Assembly (NCBI RefSeq): GCF_000813005.1
Contig: NZ_JSYP01000017.1
Location: 25,007 to 89,006 of the forward strand
DNA length: 64,000 bases
Reading direction: 5' to 3'
DNA from: Flavobacterium sp. KMS
GTDB taxonomy: Bacteria; Bacteroidota; Bacteroidia; Flavobacteriales; Flavobacteriaceae
In this document: positions 26,973 through 36,523 of the stretch, one piece after another
Layout: every line of letters begins with the position of its first letter
Position numbering within the stretch: position 1 is the first letter of the stretch
Translations under genes and position numbers: made by a program
The notes under the pieces: generated by a model
Database searches by the model: none
The model's input: only the letters and a program-made list of their open reading frames with translations
Told to the model about the DNA's origin: nothing

Positions 26973-27109
26973 AATTTATTTTTTATTTACACATTGTCAG
27001 TAAAATTATCATGGTACAAAGTTGCGTTGATTTGTTTCATCAATAAAGAGCCAAATGTCTTATATGTTGGTCATAAAGTCGTTTTTAGAGAAGCTTAACC
27101 ATAAAGAAA

Positions 27110-27375
27110 TTTACCGCAGAGAACGCAAGGGAAAAACGCAAAGTTCACAAAGTTTTTAATCTGTAGGTTAAAAAGTTTAACCATTAAGATATTAAGATTC
27201 ATTAAGGATTAAGCTTAATTTTTCTTTTTTTCTTAATGGTGAAAATTATTTTTGATGGTTGTGTTAAGCTTAACTGCAGAGCACACAAAGTAGTAATGAC
27301 CAAGCTTTGCGAACTTTGCGTAAAACTTTGCGTCCTTTGCGGTTAATTTTTTGTTTTTAATTTCTCTGCGGTAAA
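27110..27375. repeat. Inverted-repeat-bounded intergenic element (MITE- or REP-like)
   Basis: A 266-base block in the gap between the GNAT-like and AraC genes. Its ends are perfect 12-base inverted repeats (TTTACCGCAGAG at 27110-27121, CTCTGCGGTAAA at 27364-27375). Inside, CGCAAAGTTCACAAAG (27137-27152) pairs with 27305-27320 at 15 of 16 positions, so the element can fold into a long hairpin. The phrases CTTTGCGGTTAA and CGCAAAG recur in spacers near 44340, 58400 and 61270. It ends 12 bases before the AraC stop and contains no gene. Confidence 0.75.
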
Positions 27376-27387
27376 ATCAACAAGTTA

Positions 27388-28248
27388 TTATCCATTATTT
27401 TTACGGTATTCCAAAGGAGAAAAACCAGCAGAATTCTTAAAAAATTTTCCGAAAACAGATTGATTGGAAAAGTTCAGCATTTCACTTATCTGATTAATGG
27501 TTAGTGCTTTGTTTTGCAGTAATACTTTAGCTTCAAGCACTATAAAATCATCAATCCAATTGCTAGCTGTTTTCCCACTATTCTTTTTTATAACTTCAGA
27601 TAAATATTTGCGTGTAACATTTAAACTATCAGCATAATATCCTACGGAACGTTCTCTTAAAAATTCTTTGGCAAGGATTTCTTTGAATTTTTCAAACAAT
27701 GGATTTTGATCGTAGTTATCGGTAATAGTTTGTTTTATAGCATCAAGTTCGAATACTAATATATAGAGATAACTTCTTAAAATTGAAGATTGATTGTTGT
27801 TATCTCCGTTAAGTGTATCACTAATTAAATCAAATATTTTCCCAAATTTAATTTTAGCACCTTTCTCAAGGCTAAATACATGCATCTGACTATTATCGAA
27901 AAAATCATATTGATTCAGGAAGAAAACATTTGCCTGATTTTTAAGGAAGAATTGCGGTTTAAAAAAGATGATATCCATTAAAATTTCATCGCTGTTTTTG
28001 GTAAAACTTCTTATTACCGAAGGTCCTAATGTGATTATTGCTGGTGCGTGAATTACAATTTTTGTAAGCCTTGTTTGCATTATAATACTTCCTTTTTTAA
28101 GAAATTCTATCGCATAACTTTCTGCTCGATAAGGTTCGTCGATGTAAGGATGATCATTTATTTGTACATAAAAATAATCGTTTTTGTTTTCCTCAGTTGT
28201 AAACAAGCTTGTATGATGCTCAAGTGAGTATGTTATAATTTTGTTCAT
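27388..28248 (-). CDS. AraC-family transcriptional regulator
   Basis: A 286-residue DNA-binding regulator. The N-terminal half is a cupin-like sensor region (KNDYFYVQINDHPYIDEPYR...). The C-terminal ~100 residues hold two helix-turn-helix motifs with VGYYADSLNVTRKYLSEVIKK and INQISEMLNFSNQSVFGKFF plus KNSAGFSPLEYRK. The reading frame stays open to 28404, but the N-terminus from there overlaps the divergent flavin oxidoreductase gene and reads as an unrelated hydrophobic stretch, so the Met at 28248 is chosen. A -7 element TATATTTG 30 bases upstream supports this. It lies divergent from and probably controls the neighbouring oxidoreductase. Confidence 0.85.
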   Translation of the reverse strand: MNKIITYSLEHHTSLFTTEENKNDYFYVQINDHPYIDEPYRAESYAIEFLKKGSIIMQTRLTKIVIHAPAIITLGPSVIRSFTKNSDEILMDIIFFKPQFFLKNQANVFFLNQYDFFDNSQMHVFSLEKGAKIKFGKIFDLISDTLNGDNNNQSSILRSYLYILVFELDAIKQTITDNYDQNPLFEKFKEILAKEFLRERSVGYYADSLNVTRKYLSEVIKKNSGKTASNWIDDFIVLEAKVLLQNKALTINQISEMLNFSNQSVFGKFFKNSAGFSPLEYRKNNG

Positions 28249-28277
28249 TAATGAGAAATTGGAAGCTAATTTATAGC

Positions 28278-28285
28278 CAAATATA
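28278..28285 (-). promoter_or_regulatory. Candidate -7 element for the AraC regulator
   Basis: TATATTTG on the - strand matches TAnnTTTG exactly and puts the transcript start about 20 bases before the chosen ATG at 28248, arguing against the longer N-terminus. No TTG is found at the expected distance. Confidence 0.45.
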
Positions 28286-28354
28286 ATTAATGCTGGACGA
28301 ATACTTAAATGTAGCCACAATAAAAAGAAAACAAAATTTATTATCTTTACTACT

Positions 28355-29383
28355 ATGATGGAAATAGGTATAGATAGTTTTGCCTCTGCAATGTACGGGG
28401 ACAATAATACGCTAAGTAGCGTAGATGCAATGGAGCAATTATTACAAAGAATTGAACTAGCTGATCAGGTAGGTCTTGACATATTTGGTATTGGCGAGCA
28501 TCACAAAAAAGAATTCTTAGATTCTGCTACAGCAGTTATTTTGGCAGCAGCTGCAGCAAAAACAAGCAATATTCGGTTATCAAGTGCCGTGAGTGTTTTA
28601 AGTGCTGCTGATCCTGTGCGTGTATATCAAAGTTTTGCTACTCTGGATTTAATTTCCAAAGGACGTGCTGAAATTGTCGTTGGGCGTGGATCATCAATAG
28701 AAGCTTATCCCTTATTTGGGTTTAATCTTAATGATTATGACCAACTTTTTAAAGAGAAACTAGAACTTTTGCTGCAAATACGAGATAATGAATTTGTTAC
28801 TTGGTCAGGAAAATTTCGTCCTGCTCTAAATAACCTTCCTGTTTATCCACGTGCATTACAAGAAAAATTACCTATTTGGCTAGGCGTTGGCGGAACTCCG
28901 GAATCTTTTGTGAGAGCAGGAACTCTGGGATTACCATTAATGGTTGCTGTTATTGGAGGTCAAACACATCGTTTTCGTCCGTTAATTGATTTATATAGAG
29001 AAGCTGGTAAAGCAGCAGGATTTACTGCCAAAGAATTAAAAGTAGGCTTGCATTCGCCAGGTTATGTAGGTAGTACGAATGAAAAAGCAATTGCCGATTA
29101 TTATCCGGGTTATGCCGAACTTTGGACTAAACTAGGAAAAGAACGTGGCTGGCCACCTGTTACAAAAGCACAGTTTGATAGTCTTATCGACGAAAAAGGA
29201 GTTTTGGTTGTAGGGAATCCAGAACAAGTAGCTGAGAAGATTTTAAGACATAGTGAATCTCTTGGCGGTGTTTCAAGATTTACATTCCAAATGGATAATG
29301 CAGGACTTACACATTCCCAATTAATGAATGCTATAGAATTAATTGGAACAAAAGTTATCCCATTAATTAGAAAAGCAGAATAA
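28355..29383 (+). CDS. Luciferase-like (LLM-class) flavin-dependent oxidoreductase
   Basis: A 342-residue cytoplasmic monooxygenase of the bacterial luciferase superfamily, which uses reduced FMN (or F420 in other groups) and oxygen. It has the (beta-alpha)8 landmarks LADQVGLDIFGIGEHHKKEF near 35-54, IRLSSAVSVLSAADPVRVYQ near 75-94, RAEIVVGRGSSIEAYPLFG near 108-126, and PIWLGVGGTPESFVRAGTLG near 174. The match to the monooxygenases rather than reductases is by these motifs only. It is divergent from the AraC gene with 106 bases between, which probably regulates it. Two ATG codons overlap at the start (MMEIG). The substrate is unknown. Confidence 0.9.
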   Translation: MMEIGIDSFASAMYGDNNTLSSVDAMEQLLQRIELADQVGLDIFGIGEHHKKEFLDSATAVILAAAAAKTSNIRLSSAVSVLSAADPVRVYQSFATLDLISKGRAEIVVGRGSSIEAYPLFGFNLNDYDQLFKEKLELLLQIRDNEFVTWSGKFRPALNNLPVYPRALQEKLPIWLGVGGTPESFVRAGTLGLPLMVAVIGGQTHRFRPLIDLYREAGKAAGFTAKELKVGLHSPGYVGSTNEKAIADYYPGYAELWTKLGKERGWPPVTKAQFDSLIDEKGVLVVGNPEQVAEKILRHSESLGGVSRFTFQMDNAGLTHSQLMNAIELIGTKVIPLIRKAE

Positions 29384-29417
29384 ATTTTATTTTGCGTCTT
29401 AATAAAATTAACACATA

Positions 29418-29606
29418 GAAAAATAGATTTTTTTAGTTACCAATAAAGCGTTTCACTTAGTTGAAACACACATAGTTAGCTATGTGAAAAAAATATGATT
29501 TTCTATAAGGTGCTTAGATATTCATTTTAAATCTATGTTTCTATCTGTTAAAAATCATTTTGCGATATATATTGTGTTAGACGCACTGCGGTGCGTCTCT
29601 ACCTAG
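29418..29606. repeat. Short intergenic inverted repeats, including an AGACGCAC palindrome
   Basis: The 286-base spacer holds an inverted repeat CACATAG/CTATGTG (29469-29486) inside a sequence rich in cacata phrases, and a separate palindrome AGACGCAC-TGCG-GTGCGTCT (29579-29598). The latter, with CTAC after it, is identical to the sequence at 44270-44293. No gene is present. Confidence 0.6.
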
Positions 29607-29620
29607 ATACATTAAACAGG

Positions 29621-29645
29621 AAAGGTAGCCTAGTGACTACCTTTT
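29621..29645 (+). terminator. Probable terminator between converging LLM and RND genes
   Basis: An 8-bp stem AAAGGTAG (29621-29628) and CTACCTTT (29637-29644) has an 8-base loop and a short T-run on the + strand. It lies 240 bases after the LLM stop and 25 bases before the end of the RND operon, so it could act in either direction. Confidence 0.55.
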
Positions 29646-29669
29646 TCTGTTTAGCAAATGTTTGGACTT

Positions 29670-30800
29670 TTACTCTCCGCTATTCATAAATGTCATTAAA
29701 AGTGTGTACGCATTCTTAGTCACAACTTTTGATGATGCATTTATTAAAGAAGATTTAATTTGGCGAAAGCCTTCATTAGTCGTTCCTGGTTCTACCGGAA
29801 TCATTTTATAATTATTATTTCCTGTAGAAGAAAAAACAAAGAATTTGCCTTGCCATCTTACAACAGCATCTTCTGGAACGGTAAGTGCTTTTTCGTTTTC
29901 AAATTCTGCTTCAGCATTAATAAAAAGACCAGGAAGTAATGAGCTATCGTATTTATTTACTTTACAGATAACTTCGGCAGCACGATCTCCGTTAAGACTT
30001 TGATTTATATAAGCAATTTTAGCTGTATATTTCTTTGAAGGATTACTATTGGTAAAAGCTGTAACCGATTGTCCTACAGAAAGTAAGTGTACATCTTTCT
30101 CAAAAGCATTCATAACAAGAACGATATCACTGGTTTCCATTAATTCAAACAACATATCCGTTGGAGATATGTATTTCCCCACGTTTACATTAACCTTAGT
30201 TACCAGACCATTTATAGGCGAAACAATAGATACCGTTTTACTGATATTTGAGGCTGTAAGTGTTCTTACATTAATCCCTAATAAAGTTAATTTCTGTGCC
30301 AATGATGCCATATTTATACGCTGAGTTTGCATTTCGGTAGCAGTTTGTTCGTATAATTTATCGCTACTTGCTTTCTTGGCATTAAGTTCTTTTTGTCTGT
30401 TATATTCGCTTTGCGATAATTGAAACTTTTCTTTTGCAGTAAGATAATCCTGTTGCAGTTGTATGTATTGCATATCTTCTACTACTGCTAATAACTGGCC
30501 TTTTTTAACATGCATTCCAGACATTAAACTTGTTTGTTTAATATATCCTCCTAACGGAATACTGATGCTTACAACACTTTTGGGCGGTACAGTAACTGTT
30601 CCCTGAAGCGTTAATATTTCTTTTACATTTTTTTCTTGTGGGTTCCCTACAATCAATCCAGCATTTTTTACCTGATCATTAGTTAATTGAATGCTGTTTT
30701 CTTGCTTATTGACTTCAGCATTATTTTGTTCTTCTTTTTTGTCGCTTTTGCAGGATACTATAAGCAACATGCCTAAAATTGCGGTTATATATGTTCTCAT
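29670..30800 (-). CDS. RND efflux periplasmic adaptor (CusB/CzcB-like lipoprotein)
   Basis: A 376-residue membrane fusion protein that links the inner-membrane pump to the outer-membrane channel. The N-terminal signal ends in the lipobox LIVSC, so Cys17 is lipidated. Barrel-sandwich lipoyl halves are visible (SIPLGGYIKQTSLMSGMHVK and KTVSIVSPINGLVTKVNVNVGKYI) flanking a helical hairpin (about 120-170). A beta-barrel and membrane-proximal domain follow, with ALTVPEDAVVRWQGKFFVFS. It starts 4 bases after the pump gene on the same strand and is co-transcribed with it. The fit is to the heavy-metal (HME) branch because of the partner pump. Confidence 0.92.
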   Translation of the reverse strand: MRTYITAILGMLLIVSCKSDKKEEQNNAEVNKQENSIQLTNDQVKNAGLIVGNPQEKNVKEILTLQGTVTVPPKSVVSISIPLGGYIKQTSLMSGMHVKKGQLLAVVEDMQYIQLQQDYLTAKEKFQLSQSEYNRQKELNAKKASSDKLYEQTATEMQTQRINMASLAQKLTLLGINVRTLTASNISKTVSIVSPINGLVTKVNVNVGKYISPTDMLFELMETSDIVLVMNAFEKDVHLLSVGQSVTAFTNSNPSKKYTAKIAYINQSLNGDRAAEVICKVNKYDSSLLPGLFINAEAEFENEKALTVPEDAVVRWQGKFFVFSSTGNNNYKMIPVEPGTTNEGFRQIKSSLINASSKVVTKNAYTLLMTFMNSGE

Positions 30801-30804
30801 TATA

Positions 30805-33800
30805 TTATAAATTATTAATGGTTTGCAGATTAATTATGGCTTTATTATAATCATTAATCCTGTCTAGATATTCACTTTTTATTGTAATTGCTTGGTTTAC
30901 CACCAATACCCATTGTAGATAATCAATATCTCCATTTTCTAACTGACTATTGGCAGCATCAATTATAGTCGATGCATTTTTAAGCCCATCATTCTCATAA
31001 TAATTAAGACTTTCTTTATACTTCTCTACCTCACTTATAGCATTCGAAATATCCGTTTTCACTTCAATTTTTGCTGCTTCTGCCATTGTTTTATACGTTT
31101 CGTATTCTGTTTTAGCAGCTTTATTTCGTGCTGATTGACTTGTATAAAACAACGGAATAGATAATCCCAGATTTACATAACTAAATCTATGGCTGCTATC
31201 ATAATATACTTCTTGCCCAGCATCATTGGTTTGAGCACCTATTATACTCAAATTATTATATCCCAATGTAATATCTGGTAGCATCTTAGCTTGTTCTGTT
31301 TTCCATTTCCATTTTGCAGTTTCGGCAATATGATTGGACAGTTTTATTTGTGGCAACTCTGCCGAATTTGATTTTTCGTTTAACGAAACATTAAATTCAT
31401 TCTTGATATTAGTTGCTGTTGGAACATGAATTATACTATCCTGAAGAACAGCATTAAAAGATCGTATTGTTATATCTATATCCCTGTTTACCATTGTAAG
31501 TTGGTTGGTATAGAATTGCCTTGCCGATTGAGAAGCGCTTTTTTCAAGCACATTTGTTTCTCCGGCTCTATAACGCAAATCCGATTTCTGTTCCATTAAT
31601 CTGTAAATAGAATCAGCATAAGCCAATAGTTCTTTTTTACTATTTAGCCAGATATAGGAATAAAATAGATTCCTCACATTCGATTTAATTTGTTGTGCCG
31701 TTAACTGAGATTCAGCTTTGGCAGCATTATAACCTTCTTTTAAAGCCTTTCTCTGATTGCTATAAACAGTTGGGAAAGCAAATGTTTGGCTAATGCCGAA
31801 ACGAGTGTCGTTAAGACCACTGTTAAACTGCCCATAATCTGCATCTAAAGCTGTTTTCGGAATATCAAAAGCCGATTTTTGGAGTTGTTCTTTTGATTTT
31901 TCGTTCAGTTGTGCCGATTTCACTCTTTTGTTATTCTGAATCGCAATAGACAATGATTCATCAAGAGATATAGGTCGTTGTTGTGCCTGAACCGAAGCTG
32001 TAATTAATAAACCAACAAGTAATAATGTCAATTTATCGATTTTATGTTTCTTCATTTTTTTAGTAAATACTTTGGTATGATATGTCATTAAATAAATAGA
32101 CGGAAGCACGAACAACGTAAGTAAAGTTGCCGTTATTAATCCTCCTATAACTACTGTTGCAAGTGGACGTTGAACCTCTGCACCTGCACCATTACTTAAA
32201 GCCATTGGCAAGAAGCCTAACGATGCTACAGCGGCTGTCATTAATACAGGACGCAACCTGTTTTTTGTTCCTGTAATGATAATTTGAAACGGATCAGTTA
32301 TTTCGCCCAGCTTCTGTATTCGGTTAAACTCCGATATCAAAACAATTCCGTTAAGTACTGCTACTCCAAATAATGCAATGAAACCAACACCTGCAGATAT
32401 ACTAAAAGGCATATCACGCAATGCAAGTCCAAATACCCCACCAATTGCCGATAAAGGAATTGCTGTAAATATTATAATTCCTTCTTTAAGAGATCTAAAT
32501 GCAAAATATAGCAATGCCAGAATCATAAATAATGCAGCTGGTACAGCAACACCAAGACGAGATTTTGCTTGTTGTAAGTTTTCAAAAGTTCCTCCGTAAG
32601 TGATATAATATCCTGGATCAAATTTTATCTGCGCATTTACCTTTTTCTGTAATTCTTCTACAATCGATTCTACATCTCGTCCTCTAACGTTAAAACCAAC
32701 AATGATTCTTCTTTTAGCATCTTCTCGTTGTATTTGGTTTGGACCTTCAACTTCTTTTACCGATGCAACTTGATAAAGCGGAATTTGCATTCCTGATGGT
32801 GTTGCGATTAATAGATTACGTACATCAGATATATCTTTTCGTCCGCTCGCTTCTACCCTAACAACCATATCAAATCGTTTTTCACCTTCATAAATACTAC
32901 CAGCAACTGCACCTGCAAAAGCTGCATTTACGGTTTGGTTAATGTCAGAAACATAGATTCCGTATTTAGCCATTTCGGCCCAATCATAATCTATAACGAT
33001 TTGTGGCATTCCTGTAACTTTCTCCACATATAGATCTGTCGCCCCTTCTACAGTTTTACCAATATTGCCTAATTTCTCGGCATATTCAGCAAGTTTATCA
33101 AGATCTTCTCCATAAATTTTACATACAACGTCTTGTTTTGCACCAGTCATAAGTTCATTAAAACGCATTTGAACAGGAAATTGAAAACCAGTCGTAACTC
33201 CGGGAGCAACTTGTTTTACTGTTTCGGTCATTTTATCTGCCAGTTCTGGGAAAGATGAAGCACTTGTCCACTCCGATTTATCTTTTAAAACAATAATCAT
33301 ATCCCCGCCTTCTATTGGCATTGGATCCGTAGGAATCTCGGCACTACCAATTCTCGATACTACTTTTTCAACTTCGGGATAATTACTTTTAAGAGCAGCC
33401 GAAATTTTCTGAATTGTTTCTGTAGTTGTCGATAAATTTGTTCCTAGTAGTAAACGTGTTTCTACGGCAAAATCTCCTTCTTCTAGTTGTGGTATAAACT
33501 CACCACCCATTCGTGTAAACAAAAACATTGCAATACCAAATAAAACAAATGCCGAGATAACGATAGATTTTCTTACTCGTAAAGCTTTAGTTAGCCAGTT
33601 TTCATAATATGATTCTAACCTTGCCATAATTCGGTCGGAAAGATTAGGTTTATGGTTTACTTTCTTACTTATAAATAAAGAACTAACCATTGGCACATAG
33701 GTAAGCGATAAGATAAATGCTCCTAAAATGGCAAAAGCAACGGTTTGCGCCATTGGTTTAAACATTTTACCTTCTATTCCCTCTAATGATAATATAGGAA

Positions 33801-35184
33801 GATATACTATAAGGATAATTATTTGTCCAAATACTGCCGCATTCATCATACGCCCAGCTGAACTAGCAACTTCTTTGTCCATTTCTGGTTGCGAAACACT
33901 ATCGACATTTTTGTACTTTTTAGTGCTGTGCATATGGTGTAATATGGCCTCGACTATAATTACAGCACCATCGACTATTAAACCAAAATCAAGAGCGCCA
34001 AGACTCATTAAATTTCCGCTTACGCCAAAGGTATTCATCATGATAATAGCAAATAACATTGCTAATGGGATCACCGATGCTACAATAAATCCTGCACGCA
34101 GATTACCTAAAAACAGCACCAATACCAAGACAACAATCAATGCACCTTCGATAAGATTTTTTTGAACTGTACCAATAGCATTATCAACCATTTTAGTACG
34201 GTCTAGAAAAGGTTCTATTTTTAAACCTTCTGGTAAGATTTTTTCTATTTCGGCAACGCGTTTTTTTACATCTACGATAACATTATTTGCGTTTTCACCT
34301 TTAAGCATCATAACAATTCCACCTACAGATTCTCCAAGATCATCTGTGGTTAAAGCTCCATAACGTATTGCCGAAGACATTTTTACATCGGCAATATCTT
34401 TTATAAGAATTGGAGTTCCTGCTTGGGTATTTTTTACAATAATATTCTGGATATCACTTATATTCTTGGTAAGACCAACGCTTCGGATATAAAGTACTGT
34501 TGGGCCTTTCTCGATATAAGCTCCTCCTGTATTCTCATTATTACTACTTAAAGCTGTAAATACCTCTTTAATAGTAAGACTTTGGGCTTTTAATCGTGCA
34601 GGGTTTACGGCAATTTCATATTGTTTTAATTTCCCTCCAAAAGTAGCTACATCGGCAATTCCGGGAGTTCCTAAAAGTTGTCTTCGAATTGTCCAATCCT
34701 GAATTGTTCGTAAATCCTCAAGAGAATACTTGGCTTCGTAACCCGGTTGTGGTTTTACAACATATTGGTATATTTCGCCCAATCCTGTTGTTGCAGGAGC
34801 CATTTCGGGTTTACTAGCATTTTTGTCTATTTCTACTTTTTGCAAACGTTCGGCAACCTGCTGACGCGCCCAATACACATCTGTATCATCATCAAAAACA
34901 ATTGTTATTAACGAAAGTCCGAAACGCGAAATACTGCGGCTTTCTTTAAGCTGCGGAATATTACTTATCGCCTGTTCTATCGGGAATGTTATAAGACGCT
35001 CTACATCTTCGGCTCCTAAGGATGGAGCGGTTGTAATAATTTGTACCTGATTGTTTGTGATGTCTGGTACAGCATCTATTGGTAAACGACTAACTTCATA
35101 CACGCCATAAATAATCCATAGCAATGTAAAGACGCCAATTACCAGTTTATTCTTAACTGAGAATTGTATTATCTTATTAAGCAT
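30805..35184 (-). CDS. Heavy-metal RND pump (CusA/CzcA) fused to a TolC-like outer-membrane factor
   Basis: A 1459-residue fusion. Residues about 1-1040 are a complete HME-RND transporter: LPIDAVPDITNNQVQIITTA, the TM4 motif DFGLIVDGAVIIVEA with the acidic residues used in proton and metal relay, GGEFIPQLEEGDFAVETRLL, and a final TM group ending TLFVLPSIYLM. Residues about 1040-1459 are a TolC/CusC-like factor with two helical-hairpin halves (QQRPISLDESLSIAIQNNKR...). A signal-peptide-like segment, LTLLLVGLLITASVQAQ, lies between them. It is the first gene of the operon before the adaptor (4-base gap), and a small protein gene precedes it. The exact metal cannot be deduced; the pump class covers Cu, Ag, Co, Zn and Cd. 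Confidence 0.93.
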   Translation of the reverse strand: MLNKIIQFSVKNKLVIGVFTLLWIIYGVYEVSRLPIDAVPDITNNQVQIITTAPSLGAEDVERLITFPIEQAISNIPQLKESRSISRFGLSLITIVFDDDTDVYWARQQVAERLQKVEIDKNASKPEMAPATTGLGEIYQYVVKPQPGYEAKYSLEDLRTIQDWTIRRQLLGTPGIADVATFGGKLKQYEIAVNPARLKAQSLTIKEVFTALSSNNENTGGAYIEKGPTVLYIRSVGLTKNISDIQNIIVKNTQAGTPILIKDIADVKMSSAIRYGALTTDDLGESVGGIVMMLKGENANNVIVDVKKRVAEIEKILPEGLKIEPFLDRTKMVDNAIGTVQKNLIEGALIVVLVLVLFLGNLRAGFIVASVIPLAMLFAIIMMNTFGVSGNLMSLGALDFGLIVDGAVIIVEAILHHMHSTKKYKNVDSVSQPEMDKEVASSAGRMMNAAVFGQIIILIVYLPILSLEGIEGKMFKPMAQTVAFAILGAFILSLTYVPMVSSLFISKKVNHKPNLSDRIMARLESYYENWLTKALRVRKSIVISAFVLFGIAMFLFTRMGGEFIPQLEEGDFAVETRLLLGTNLSTTTETIQKISAALKSNYPEVEKVVSRIGSAEIPTDPMPIEGGDMIIVLKDKSEWTSASSFPELADKMTETVKQVAPGVTTGFQFPVQMRFNELMTGAKQDVVCKIYGEDLDKLAEYAEKLGNIGKTVEGATDLYVEKVTGMPQIVIDYDWAEMAKYGIYVSDINQTVNAAFAGAVAGSIYEGEKRFDMVVRVEASGRKDISDVRNLLIATPSGMQIPLYQVASVKEVEGPNQIQREDAKRRIIVGFNVRGRDVESIVEELQKKVNAQIKFDPGYYITYGGTFENLQQAKSRLGVAVPAALFMILALLYFAFRSLKEGIIIFTAIPLSAIGGVFGLALRDMPFSISAGVGFIALFGVAVLNGIVLISEFNRIQKLGEITDPFQIIITGTKNRLRPVLMTAAVASLGFLPMALSNGAGAEVQRPLATVVIGGLITATLLTLFVLPSIYLMTYHTKVFTKKMKKHKIDKLTLLLVGLLITASVQAQQRPISLDESLSIAIQNNKRVKSAQLNEKSKEQLQKSAFDIPKTALDADYGQFNSGLNDTRFGISQTFAFPTVYSNQRKALKEGYNAAKAESQLTAQQIKSNVRNLFYSYIWLNSKKELLAYADSIYRLMEQKSDLRYRAGETNVLEKSASQSARQFYTNQLTMVNRDIDITIRSFNAVLQDSIIHVPTATNIKNEFNVSLNEKSNSAELPQIKLSNHIAETAKWKWKTEQAKMLPDITLGYNNLSIIGAQTNDAGQEVYYDSSHRFSYVNLGLSIPLFYTSQSARNKAAKTEYETYKTMAEAAKIEVKTDISNAISEVEKYKESLNYYENDGLKNASTIIDAANSQLENGDIDYLQWVLVVNQAITIKSEYLDRINDYNKAIINLQTINNL

Positions 35185-35269
35185 AATTTGATTTAATTTT
35201 TAGATATAATAATGCTATAGCTGAGACATATAAATGTCTTAACTACAATAAAAAATTTGAAAAATTAAA

Positions 35270-35647
35270 TTATGCTATAGGAGGTCTAAATACCGAAAAT
35301 AAGGCAGGGTTAGAATACAGGTTGGATGTATAAGGAATAATAGCAGACTCTTTAAGTCCCGTATTAAAAGGTATATAAATGGTGTGTTTATCTGTAGGTA
35401 TAAATACAAGCTGTAATGAATAACCACTTATATTTTTAAAAGGAAGTTGCATATCGCGATCACCATCATTATCGTTTAAATCATCGCCCCAATAATGCAT
35501 GGCCAAAAAATCAATAAAACTTACATTTCCTATTTGCTGATGTTCCTTAAAGTGCTCAAGTAATACAGGCAATTTATAAAATTGCTGAAAGAAGCCAATG
35601 TTAGACGCTATTAAGAAGATGAATATGTAAGGAATAACTTTTCGCAC
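35270..35647 (-). CDS. Small hypothetical protein leading the metal-efflux operon
   Basis: A 125-residue protein without a named family that I can state. It begins (GTG at 35647) with a hydrophobic segment (YIFIFLIASNIGFF), suggesting a signal or membrane anchor, and continues with HFKEHQQIGNVSFIDFLAMH, YWGDDLNDNDGDRDMQLPF and a C-terminal VFRPPIA. The Asp/His-rich middle (HYWGDDLNDNDGDRD) could bind a metal ion. Small proteins of this shape commonly precede CusA/CzcA genes in Bacteroidota. It lies 85 bases before the pump gene, on the same strand, so co-expression is likely. Confidence 0.75.
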   Translation of the reverse strand: MRKVIPYIFIFLIASNIGFFQQFYKLPVLLEHFKEHQQIGNVSFIDFLAMHYWGDDLNDNDGDRDMQLPFKNISGYSLQLVFIPTDKHTIYIPFNTGLKESAIIPYTSNLYSNPALFSVFRPPIA

Positions 35648-36067
35648 TTCACAAATTTACTTTTTATGGCAAGACAATCCCAATTTTAAATTGGGTCTAA
35701 GCCATTTTTATTGATTTAAAGAGAGAAGTAAAATGCAATTTATTTTATTTCATTAATACGAGTAAAACATTAAACTATTTTCAATTAATAAGCACTTTTC
35801 GTTTATTATAAATAAATATAAGATAAAACCTAACAACCTGTTAATAAGATAACTCTTAAGGCTAATTATTGCTGCATCAATAAAGTAGCTATATAAAAAA
35901 AACAGGTAAAAACACGTATTGCTACACTATCTCCTTTATATACTTTAGCTATACAAACGTATTGATTATCAGTTATTTATAATCATTCTGCGTAAGTAAA
36001 AATCAAAAAAATAATGTAATAGAAACCTAAATTATTAATTAACACCTAAATCCCCCAAACCAATCTT
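35648..36067. other. Spacer between metal-efflux and GMC operons
   Basis: 420 bases between divergently transcribed operons. AT-rich, with several runs such as TATATACTTTAGCTATAC near 35940, but I found no complete TTG/TAnnTTTG promoter, no hairpin and no small gene. Confidence 0.5.
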
Positions 36068-36523
36068 ATGGAACCTATCCCCTATTCTAAACTTTTTTTA
36101 GAAGCTTCGGCATTACTTACCGGTTTTAGTAAAACAGAACTTAAGTCTACTGGAATGCAGGAAAGTTATTACAATACCATTCTTAAAAATATAAATAAAG
36201 AAGACGTTGATTACTTCTTTATCGATTTTAATAAACTACTCATCGATTCTAAACAGAACCCAAAAGTTATCGAACATGCACTGGCTACACAGTTTATGCC
36301 TACATCTTCTTATGGCAATCTAGCTCAAAGTATAATTGTTCTTTGGTATACAGGAAATTGGAACGGGAATGTAGTATCATCAGCTTCATACATACAAGGT
36401 TTAATGTGGGATGCGATACATGCACACCCGCCTGGAGCTAAACAACCAGGCTATGGTTCATGGTCAGATCTTCCTCTTTCAGTTAAACAATCAACTGCTA
36501 AAAAAGTTTCAAATGGAAAATAA
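36068..36523 (+). CDS. FAD-dependent dehydrogenase small subunit (sorbitol dehydrogenase FAD-SLDH family)
   Basis: A 151-residue protein whose C-terminal half (SIIVLWYTGNWNG, then SYIQGLMWDAIHAHPPGA and PGYGSWSDLP) is characteristic of the small subunit of membrane-type FAD sugar/alcohol dehydrogenases (family PF12318). In those enzymes it stabilises the flavoprotein and helps its export. Here no Tat or Sec signal peptide is visible (MEPIPYSKLFLEASALLTGF), unlike the acetic acid bacterial proteins, so the complex may act in the cytoplasm. The last 11 bases overlap the start of the GMC oxidoreductase gene, a sign of tight translational coupling to its partner. Confidence 0.82.
   Translation: MEPIPYSKLFLEASALLTGFSKTELKSTGMQESYYNTILKNINKEDVDYFFIDFNKLLIDSKQNPKVIEHALATQFMPTSSYGNLAQSIIVLWYTGNWNGNVVSSASYIQGLMWDAIHAHPPGAKQPGYGSWSDLPLSVKQSTAKKVSNGK

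Noticed and set aside
27110..27375. Complete insertion sequence
   Set aside because: There is no transposase gene inside the inverted repeats; at most it is a non-autonomous element.
28249..28404. 52-codon N-terminal extension of the AraC regulator
   Set aside because: It overlaps the start of the divergent oxidoreductase gene and its predicted promoter; the shorter start fits the -7 element and the family.
36411..36512. 34-codon N-terminal extension of the GMC oxidoreductase
   Set aside because: It only reads the partner gene in another frame; MENNSYDVVIVGSGIAG is the normal FAD-domain start.
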